Origin: an uncultured Bacteroidia bacterium
GTDB lineage: Bacteria > Bacteroidota > Bacteroidia > Bacteroidales > UBA932
NCBI GenBank assembly: GCA_902766985.1
Contig: CACXFP010000110.1
Span: forward strand, 1-7,100
Direction of reading: 5' to 3'
DNA: 7,100 nucleotides
The notes beneath the pieces are model-generated. The model searched no databases. It saw only the letters and a program-made list of their open reading frames with translations, and was not told where the DNA came from. The position numbers were made by a program, and so were the translations under genes. Shown in pieces: positions 1-4,827 of the stretch (positions are counted from its first letter, which is position 1; every line of letters starts with the position of its first letter).

Positions 1-939
1 AATCTGTCCCAGCAAGGGAAGGCCGAGGCTTTCGGCCAGACGGAGCCCGCCGTCTTTCCCGAAGATGTAATATTTGTTTCCGGGAAGTTCCTCGGGGGTG
101 AACCAAGACATGTTCTCGACGATGCCGAAGACTTTCTTGTTCACCTTTTCGTTACGGAACATATCGAGGGCCTTTTCCACGTCAGCCAGGGCCACTTCCT
201 GGGGAGTAGTGACGACGACGGCCCCTTCCATCGGGATGTCGTTTACGAGGCTGATGTGGATGTCGCCGGTTCCCGGAGGCATGTCGATAAGGAGATAGTC
301 AAGTTCTCCCCATCTTACCTGGAGGATCAGTTGCTTGAGGGCCCCGCTTGCCATGGGACCCCTCCATATGAGGGCCTGTCCCTTCCTTGCGAAGTATCCT
401 ATACTCATCCATTTGACCCCGTATTTCTCAACAGGCAGGATGACAGATTTCCCGTTTTCGTCAATAGCCTCCGGAGCGGCCCCTTCCGTGCCGGTCATGG
501 TCGGCACCGACGGGCCGTAAACATCAGCGTCCGCCAGCCCTACACGGTAACCCATACGTGCAAGGGCTACGGCCAGGTTGACTGCCACGGTGGACTTGCC
601 CACCCCGCCCTTTCCGGATGCGATGCCGATGATGTGGGACACATTTTCAATTTCTTCCGTCCCGAGTTCCTGCTGCTTTTTCTTCGCCGCGGCTTCCTTT
701 ACGACGGTCTTCACCTCCACCTCGACCCCTGGCGGGACGTTGCGGTAAATAACCGCCCTGGCGCTGCCTGCAAGGTAGTCGGCCAGGGGGTCCTTCCTTC
801 CAGGAAAGGCAAGGGTCAGCGTGACCTTCCGGTCTTCAATTTTGATGTCATTTACAAAACCAAGCTCCACAATGTCCTGGTCGCCCTTTCCGGGGTGCCT
901 GACCTCGTGGAGCAGTTTGAGTACCTCGTATTGATCCAT
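1..939 (-). CDS. mrp: Mrp/ApbC/NBP35-family iron-sulfur carrier P-loop ATPase, 3' end beyond the window
   Basis: The frame is open from the ATG at 939 to the window edge, giving 313 residues; the family is usually about 350-370, so only the C-terminus is missing. Residues 1-80 resemble the MIP18/DUF59 domain, followed by a Lys/Ala/Glu-rich linker at 81-97. The MinD-like ATPase domain starts near 102: deviant Walker A GKGGVGKS at 109-116, DADVYGPS at 137-144, Walker B LLIDMPPGTGD at 216-226, and ENMS at 275-278. Family members bind ATP and carry or insert [4Fe-4S] clusters in the cytoplasm. The CxxC that normally follows ENMS is absent, and the visible protein has no cysteine at all. The gene begins 10 bases after the peptidase stop codon with no obvious promoter between, so co-transcription is likely. 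The family assignment is secure; the cluster-carrying role is inferred from the family and questioned by the missing cysteines. Confidence 0.93.
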   Translation of the reverse strand, partial: MDQYEVLKLLHEVRHPGKGDQDIVELGFVNDIKIEDRKVTLTLAFPGRKDPLADYLAGSARAVIYRNVPPGVEVEVKTVVKEAAAKKKQQELGTEEIENVSHIIGIASGKGGVGKSTVAVNLAVALARMGYRVGLADADVYGPSVPTMTGTEGAAPEAIDENGKSVILPVEKYGVKWMSIGYFARKGQALIWRGPMASGALKQLILQVRWGELDYLLIDMPPGTGDIHISLVNDIPMEGAVVVTTPQEVALADVEKALDMFRNEKVNKKVFGIVENMSWFTPEELPGNKYYIFGKDGGLRLAESLGLPLLGQI

Positions 940-949
940 TAAAAGAGGT

Positions 950-3103
950 TTATTTCACAAATGTCATTTCATCGAGCAGGTATCCTGCACCGCCGAACCT
1001 GTCAATCATGAAGAGGACGTAGCGGATATCCACGTTGATGCACCTCTGCAGGTCGGGTTCGAACATGACGTCGCTGGACATGCTCTCCCAGTTGCCGTCG
1101 AAGGCAAGGCCGATAAGGCAGCCGTCAGCGTCAAGCACCGGGCTCCCGGAGTTTCCGCCGGTGATGTCGTTGTTGGAAAGGAAGCATGTGTGGAGGGTGC
1201 CGTCCTTGTCAAGGTAGTTGCCGAAGTCCTTGTTTTCCCAGAGGGTCTTGAGTTTGGCGGGAACCCTGAATTCATAGTTGTCGGGATCTTCCTTTTCAAA
1301 GACTCCAGCTAGTGTGGTGTGGTTCCAGTAGGATATTCCGTCCTTCGGGGAATAGGGCTTCACGGTACCGTAGGTGAGCCTCATGGTGAAATTGGCATCA
1401 GGATAGGAAGGCTCTCCCTTCTTCCATTCCATCAGGCCTGCGGCAAAGGCTTTGGAGCCGGCTGCGATCTGTCCCGCATGGGCTGAGGAAGCAGGGTAAA
1501 TCTTCATCAGCACCGCGAGAGCATCGTTGTAGAATACGTAGGCGGGGTCGGCCTGGATGGCAGCGAGGCCGGCGGCCACGGTACCTTCAGCTTTTTCCGC
1601 CGAAGTGAATGCCGAAGAATCGAAGAGGTCCTTCACGAAGGCGTCGATGTCCAGGGTGGCGAAGTCCTTGCCTCCGAATGAAGGATAGTTGTCAGGGGTG
1701 GCGTTTTCCCTGTAGAATTTCATCAGGGCTGAGGCCTCCTTGCGGTCAAGGGGCTCGTAATAGTCCTTGTAGGTACCCTTTACCCTTTCAAATGCGGCCT
1801 GGAGGGCTGCAGCCGTGTCCTTTCCGGTGGAAATCTCCCTCATCGCCTGCCCGATCAGCTGGGCAGGGATCGAAGTGAGTTCTATCCTCATGAGGGATTC
1901 GATGAACAGACGTGCGTCGAGGCCTGCCTGCCTGTCGGCTACGACTCCGGAGTTGATGTCCTCGAGGGCCTTTCCGTATTTTTCCTTTCGGCTGTTCTTG
2001 GCGTTGACCCATTTGGTGAAATCGGCCTCTTTCTGCTCTTCGCGGCCGATGATGTTCAGTTTCTTGAAGGCCAGGTCCTCTCCCTGCCATTTCTTCCAGC
2101 CGTTTGCGCTGCCGGCATATTTGTTGGCGTATTTCAGGCGTACGGAAGGATCGGCTTCCATGGCCTCCCACATGATATCCTGGCGGAGGGTGCGTGCCTT
2201 GACGCCGATGTTGTTGCTCTCGACCATGGTCTTGAGCTGCTCAGCGGTCTGGAACCTCTGGGTGCTTCCGGGATATCCCATGATCATCGTGTAGTCGCCG
2301 TCCTTATATCCCCTGAGGGAGATCTTGAGGGACTGTTTGGGAGTGAAGGGAACGTTGTCCGCGCTGTAGGCTGCAGGCTCGTTGTCTGCTCCGGCATAGA
2401 CGCGGAACATCGAGAAATCGCAGGTGTGGCGCGGCCACATCCAGTTGTCGGTCTCTCCGCCGAATTTACCCATGGATGCGGGAGGTGCCCCGACGAAACG
2501 AACGTCCCTGTATGTCTTGTAGATGATGAGATACTGGACATTGTCATTGTAGAAGTCTTCCAGGACGGCGCGGGTGTTGGGGTTGTCTTTCTCGGCGGCC
2601 TTGCGGAGGGCTTCTCCGGCCTGCCTGACGGCCTTTGCTACCTGGTCTTCGAGGTCCTCGCTGCCTTTGAACTGTTTCCTGGCCTCTTTTTCAGCTTTTT
2701 CGATGACGGGGGTCACGTCGGTCATGCTTACGAGGAAGGTGACGGAAAGGCCGGGGACAGGAAGTTCCTGGCTCTTGTCCATTGCCCAGTAGCCGTCCTC
2801 GAGATAGTTGTGTTCATCGGTGGAAAGGCCCTGGATGCTGCTGTATCCGCAGTGGTGGTTGGTTATGAGAAGGCCGTTCTCGGAGATTATCTCTCCGGTG
2901 CAGCCGCCTCCGAACTGGACGATCGCATCCTTGAGGGAAGAATGGTTGATGCTGTAGATCTGGTCGGGGGTAAGCCGGCACCCGAGCTGGATCAGTTGTT
3001 TTGAATTCATCTTCTGGAGAAGTGGAAGCATCCACATTCCCTCATCTGCAAACGCGCTGACGCCGATGGCGAGGGCTGCGAAAATGGCAAGTATTTTTTT
3101 CAT
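950..3103 (-). CDS. dpp7: S46-family dipeptidyl-peptidase, DPP7 type, exported
   Basis: This 717-residue serine exopeptidase should release dipeptides from the N-terminus of oligopeptides in the periplasm, feeding amino-acid use. The start is set at MKKILAIFAALAIG because it opens a clear signal peptide, with likely cleavage after AFA at residue 19. The frame stays open upstream to 3265, but that stretch lies inside rnhB and has no signal character. The chymotrypsin-like halves surround a large helical domain at about 280-570. Triad candidates, by family alignment from memory, are His84 in TNHHCGYSS, Asp229 in WPRHTCDFSMF and Ser652 in GGNSGSPV. The specificity position 18 residues after the serine is Gly670 (FDGNWE). 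DPP11 enzymes have Arg there and prefer Asp/Glu, so this one should be DPP7-like, cutting after hydrophobic or other non-acidic P1 residues. Length and motifs are normal and it looks active. A promoter lies just upstream. Confidence 0.95.
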   Translation of the reverse strand: MKKILAIFAALAIGVSAFADEGMWMLPLLQKMNSKQLIQLGCRLTPDQIYSINHSSLKDAIVQFGGGCTGEIISENGLLITNHHCGYSSIQGLSTDEHNYLEDGYWAMDKSQELPVPGLSVTFLVSMTDVTPVIEKAEKEARKQFKGSEDLEDQVAKAVRQAGEALRKAAEKDNPNTRAVLEDFYNDNVQYLIIYKTYRDVRFVGAPPASMGKFGGETDNWMWPRHTCDFSMFRVYAGADNEPAAYSADNVPFTPKQSLKISLRGYKDGDYTMIMGYPGSTQRFQTAEQLKTMVESNNIGVKARTLRQDIMWEAMEADPSVRLKYANKYAGSANGWKKWQGEDLAFKKLNIIGREEQKEADFTKWVNAKNSRKEKYGKALEDINSGVVADRQAGLDARLFIESLMRIELTSIPAQLIGQAMREISTGKDTAAALQAAFERVKGTYKDYYEPLDRKEASALMKFYRENATPDNYPSFGGKDFATLDIDAFVKDLFDSSAFTSAEKAEGTVAAGLAAIQADPAYVFYNDALAVLMKIYPASSAHAGQIAAGSKAFAAGLMEWKKGEPSYPDANFTMRLTYGTVKPYSPKDGISYWNHTTLAGVFEKEDPDNYEFRVPAKLKTLWENKDFGNYLDKDGTLHTCFLSNNDITGGNSGSPVLDADGCLIGLAFDGNWESMSSDVMFEPDLQRCINVDIRYVLFMIDRFGGAGYLLDEMTFVK

Positions 3104-3131
3104 ACGATAAATGTTTGTTCGTTTTCGAAGG

Positions 3132-3160
3132 CAAAGATAGTCAAAATAATGTAGGTTCAA
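3132..3160 (-). promoter_or_regulatory. Bacteroidota-type promoter for the dipeptidyl-peptidase gene
   Basis: On the minus strand TTG (3160-3158) lies 18 bases upstream of TATCTTTG (3139-3132), a full match to the Bacteroidota -7 consensus TAnnTTTG with near-usual spacing. Transcription would start near 3126, leaving an A-rich leader of roughly 20 bases without a Shine-Dalgarno sequence, as is common in this phylum. The upstream element sits inside the last codons of rnhB, so the peptidase and mrp can be expressed apart from rnhB. Confidence 0.6.
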
Positions 3161-3767
3161 GTTCTTTGGGATGGAAAGAGCGCCTGTGCCAGGGAGTGAG
3201 GCCGAATCTCCGTATGGCTTCGATGTGTTCCTTGGTAGGGTATCCGAAATTCCTTTCCCAGCCATACTGGGGGAATTCCCGTGCCAGTTCTTTCATGAAA
3301 GCGTCCCTGTGGGTCTTGGCCAGAACGGATGCCGCCGCGATGGAGGCGAAGGTGGCGTCTCCCTTCACTATCGTCTTGTAATCTTTTGTGGTAAACGGAC
3401 CGAAAGGCTTGAAGCGGTTGCCGTCTATGAGGAGGAAGTCCGGCCTCGGGTCAAGCCTCATCACAGCCCGTTGCATTCCGGCAATGGAAGCTCCTAGTAT
3501 GTTGATTGTATCGATCTCTGCCGGCGACACCGCTTCCACCGCCCAGGCTACGGCTTCTTTTTCGATAATCCCTCTCAGCAGTTCACGGCTTTTCAGGTTC
3601 ATCTGCTTCGAGTCGTTGAGGAGAGGATGGGAGAAGTCCCCGGGGAGGATTACCGCCGCGGCAAAAACGGGTCCTGCAAGGGGCCCGCGTCCGGCTTCAT
3701 CACAGCCGGCTTCGATCCTGCCTGTTTCAAGGCAGCTTTTCAGATGAATATCTTTCCCCATCGGCAA
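3141..3767 (-). CDS. rnhB: Ribonuclease HII
   Basis: This 208-residue cytoplasmic enzyme cleaves the RNA strand of RNA-DNA hybrids and nicks at single ribonucleotides embedded in DNA, starting ribonucleotide excision repair. The family signature [13 protein letters not shown] is at residues 21-33, giving Asp23 and Glu24. LLIDGN supplies Asp115, VKGDATF supplies Asp137, and the [15 protein letters not shown] block and GYPTKEH follow at 141-155 and 175-181. All four expected metal-binding acidic residues are present, so it should be active. Length is normal. The start could equally be the Met at residue 3 (3761); no ribosome-binding site decides between them. It lies 55 bases downstream of the XRE gene on the same strand and may be read from that promoter, since no convincing one was found in the gap. 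Confidence 0.96.
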   Translation of the reverse strand: MPMGKDIHLKSCLETGRIEAGCDEAGRGPLAGPVFAAAVILPGDFSHPLLNDSKQMNLKSRELLRGIIEKEAVAWAVEAVSPAEIDTINILGASIAGMQRAVMRLDPRPDFLLIDGNRFKPFGPFTTKDYKTIVKGDATFASIAAASVLAKTHRDAFMKELAREFPQYGWERNFGYPTKEHIEAIRRFGLTPWHRRSFHPKELEPTLF

Positions 3768-3793
3768 CCCGGAGTTTGTCTTGAAGGCCCGTG

Positions 3794-3808
3794 ACGGACA
3801 CTTTCCGT
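3794..3808. repeat. Short perfect inverted repeat between the XRE gene and rnhB
   Basis: ACGGA and TCCGT are separated by five bases (CACTT) in the 55-base gap between the XRE stop and the rnhB start. No T-run follows on the minus strand, so it is not a convincing terminator. It could be a small mRNA hairpin, a protein site, or chance. Confidence 0.3.
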
Positions 3809-3822
3809 TGCCGCGAAGTTAA

Positions 3823-4272
3823 TCATTTTCCATCTTTTTCCCCTTTCCCGACGAAACTTTCGTCCAATCTCTTTTCATACATCTTCAGTATCTCCTCATA
3901 CCTTTTCACCGTCGCCCGCAGGTCCCGGATATTGTCTTCAAGGAGAAAGATCTGCCTGTCTTTCTGTCTTAGGGTTTCTTCGAAACTTTTCCTTTCCCGG
4001 GTGATCGTGGTCTCATACTCCGCCTGGTATTCACTCACCTTCTGCGCCGCGTCCCTCGTCGGCTCGTATCCAAGCAGCAGTTCCTCCGGAGAAACCCCGA
4101 ACACTTCCGCAAGAAGCCAGACTATATCATCCCTGAGAATAGGGGTCTCTCCGGACTCATATCTCTGATATGTCTTCAGGTTCAGACCCGTCTTCTCGCA
4201 TACCTCTTTCTGGCTCAGTTTCCTGAGCGTCCTGTAACGTCTGATGTTGAGGAGGATAGATGAATTGTCCAT
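3823..4272 (-). CDS. XRE/Cro-CI-type HTH regulator with C-terminal coiled coil
   Basis: This 149-residue protein is a probable DNA-binding repressor. Residues 8-66 form a complete HTH_3/XRE domain: IRRYRTLRKLSQKEVCEKTGL, then the recognition-helix region NLKTYQRYESGE and the closing helix VWLLAEVFGVSPEELLLG. The HTH is followed by a strongly charged helical stretch from about 78 to 136, rich in Glu, Lys and Arg with regularly spaced hydrophobic residues, which looks like a coiled coil for dimerisation. There is no peptidase, sensor or toxin domain, and no toxin partner gene beside it, so it is not obviously an antitoxin or phage repressor. It is transcribed away from the small AraC-like gene, and perfect dyads lie in its promoter, which suggests autoregulation. 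The target genes are unknown. Confidence 0.88.
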   Translation of the reverse strand: MDNSSILLNIRRYRTLRKLSQKEVCEKTGLNLKTYQRYESGETPILRDDIVWLLAEVFGVSPEELLLGYEPTRDAAQKVSEYQAEYETTITRERKSFEETLRQKDRQIFLLEDNIRDLRATVKRYEEILKMYEKRLDESFVGKGEKDGK

Positions 4273-4301
4273 TTTGTTCTTCGAGGATCGGGAATCAGAT
4301 G

Positions 4302-4309
4302 CAAATGTA
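4302..4309 (-). promoter_or_regulatory. Probable -7 element of the XRE regulator gene
   Basis: TACATTTG on the minus strand matches TAnnTTTG and sits about 30 bases upstream of the XRE start codon. No TTG lies at the usual 18-20 base distance; the nearest TTTG (4339-4336) is 26 bases upstream. The promoter may thus be weak or need an activator. The element overlaps the dyad at 4306-4318. Confidence 0.45.
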
Positions 4310-4318
4310 TGTCATACA
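4306..4318. promoter_or_regulatory. Perfect 13-bp dyad overlapping the XRE -7 element, candidate operator
   Basis: TGTATG-T-CATACA is a perfect palindrome with 6-base arms and a one-base centre. It overlaps the upstream half of the -7 element, so a bound dimer would block RNA polymerase. XRE proteins commonly bind such short dyads and repress themselves. That the neighbouring XRE protein binds here is inference. Confidence 0.45.
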
Positions 4319-4332
4319 CTGATGATTCTTAT

Positions 4333-4357
4333 AGACAAATCATGTCTTAAAAAGACA
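4333..4357. promoter_or_regulatory. Cluster of three alternating AGACA/TGTCT half-sites, candidate operator
   Basis: The order is AGACA (4333-4337), five bases, TGTCTT (4343-4348), AAA, AAGACA (4352-4357). The middle half-site can pair with either neighbour, giving a 5-5-5 dyad and a perfect 6-3-6 dyad. The cluster lies just upstream of where the XRE -33 element should be. It has no T-run on either strand in a terminator position, so a protein-binding site is the better reading. Confidence 0.45.
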
Positions 4358-4446
4358 AAAACAGTCCTTTTCCAATAAGAAAAATCGGGATTTGAAAAGA
4401 AAAACAAAAAATCGGGCGGTTTCTTTTTTCGGCCCTGTTCCGGCTA

Positions 4447-4477
4447 TTGATAATTGACAGCAGAATTCTCAAATTTG
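4447..4477 (+). promoter_or_regulatory. Possible promoter of the small AraC-like gene
   Basis: TTG (4447-4449, preceded by A) lies 20 bases before CAAATTTG (4470-4477), one mismatch from TAnnTTTG. The start codon follows 27 bases downstream across an A-rich leader. The match is imperfect and the AT-rich context makes chance likely. Confidence 0.35.
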
Positions 4478-4504
4478 CTTTTGAAAAAAGTATAAAACAG
4501 CACC

Positions 4505-4744
4505 ATGGAAAAAATCAGAGAAAAGTACAGGATTTTTGATGAATTGATCAATAAGGAAGAAATGTTCAAGGACGGAACGGTCAGTTTTCCGTCCCTTTGC
4601 CGGAGCATGGGCGCCGACCCTGCGGAACTCGATTCCCTGATAAAGTCTGAAACAGGGTATGGCGGACAGGAGATAATGACGTCCCTGAGGGATGACTGGA
4701 AAGGGAAAATCAAGGCGGAATATGGCCTAAAAGACGAAATATAG
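4505..4744 (+). CDS. Small protein with a single AraC-like helix-turn-helix
   Basis: The product is 79 residues and I cannot name a characterised homologue. Residues 27-62 follow the pattern of the first helix-turn-helix of AraC/XylS regulators: VSFPSLCRSMGADPAELDSLIKS-like spacing, then ETGYGGQEIMTSLR, which resembles the KETG-x-x-F-x-x-Y-x-x-x-LR end of that motif. The usual second HTH and any sensor domain are absent, so it is either an orphan half-domain or a small adaptor. The N-terminal helix (residues 1-22) and the C-terminus are rich in Lys and Glu. It has no signal peptide or membrane segment. Translation is supported by the fair fit to local codon use and the motif, but the gene is short. 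It ends 83 bases before the EF-G paralogue on the same strand. Confidence 0.68.
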   Translation: MEKIREKYRIFDELINKEEMFKDGTVSFPSLCRSMGADPAELDSLIKSETGYGGQEIMTSLRDDWKGKIKAEYGLKDEI

Positions 4745-4757
4745 GCCGTTATTTTTG
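4724..4757 (+). terminator. Possible intrinsic terminator at the end of the small AraC-like gene
   Basis: GGCCTA (4724-4729) and TAGGCC (4742-4747) are perfect complements separated by 12 bases and followed by GTTATTTTTG. The right arm includes the stop codon. The stem is only six base pairs with a fairly large loop, so termination may be partial. The same dyad lies about 55 bases before the predicted EF-G paralogue transcription start and could be an activator site instead. Confidence 0.4.
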
Positions 4758-4784
4758 TTATGGAGCGAAAATTTATTAGCTTTG
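4754..4784 (+). promoter_or_regulatory. Near-consensus Bacteroidota promoter of the EF-G paralogue gene
   Basis: TTTG (4754-4757), exactly 19 bases, then TAGCTTTG (4777-4784) is a full match to the Bacteroidota sigma-ABfr promoter pattern. Transcription should start near 4791, giving a leader of about 37 bases rich in A and T with no Shine-Dalgarno sequence. This is the best promoter in the window. Confidence 0.72.
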
Positions 4785-4827
4785 TACACTTAAGCGAAAT
4801 CTAATAATATTAACTACATAAACGACG

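Larger units (their letters stand above)
4273..4504. other. AT-rich divergent intergenic control region
   Basis: This stretch separates the leftward XRE gene from the rightward AraC-like small gene. It is much richer in A and T than the coding DNA around it. It holds the XRE -7 element, two dyad groups, a 10-base direct repeat (AAAAATCGGG at 4380-4389 and 4407-4416, 27 bases apart) and a weak promoter for the small gene. No convincing ORF or RNA gene was seen in it. Confidence 0.7.

Noticed and set aside
256..942. Long plus-strand frame of 228 codons opposite mrp
   Set aside because: It is antisense to a well-supported Mrp-family gene, its translation resembles no known protein, and it arises from the codon pattern of the real gene.
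3104..3265. Upstream start for the S46 peptidase at 3265, adding 54 residues
   Set aside because: The added part overlaps rnhB, would bury the signal peptide, and has the promoter inside it. The ATG at 3103 fits family length and export.
3813..3822. TAACTTCG-like -7 element before rnhB
   Set aside because: It differs from TAnnTTTG at one of the conserved Ts and has no TTTG or TTG at the proper distance upstream.
4411..4440. Minus-strand hairpin GGGC/GCCC followed by a T-run as a terminator
   Set aside because: The stem is only four base pairs around a 14-base loop, and no minus-strand gene lies upstream to be terminated.
4444..4713. Minus-strand frame of 89 codons opposite the small AraC-like gene
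   Set aside because: It overlaps the small gene almost fully and shows low-complexity Ser/Phe-rich sequence without a recognisable motif; the plus-strand protein has a coherent HTH pattern.
3823..4744. Toxin-antitoxin or phage-repressor module formed by the XRE gene and the small gene
   Set aside because: The two genes are divergent, neither product looks like a toxin, and no integrase, excisionase or other phage gene is nearby.
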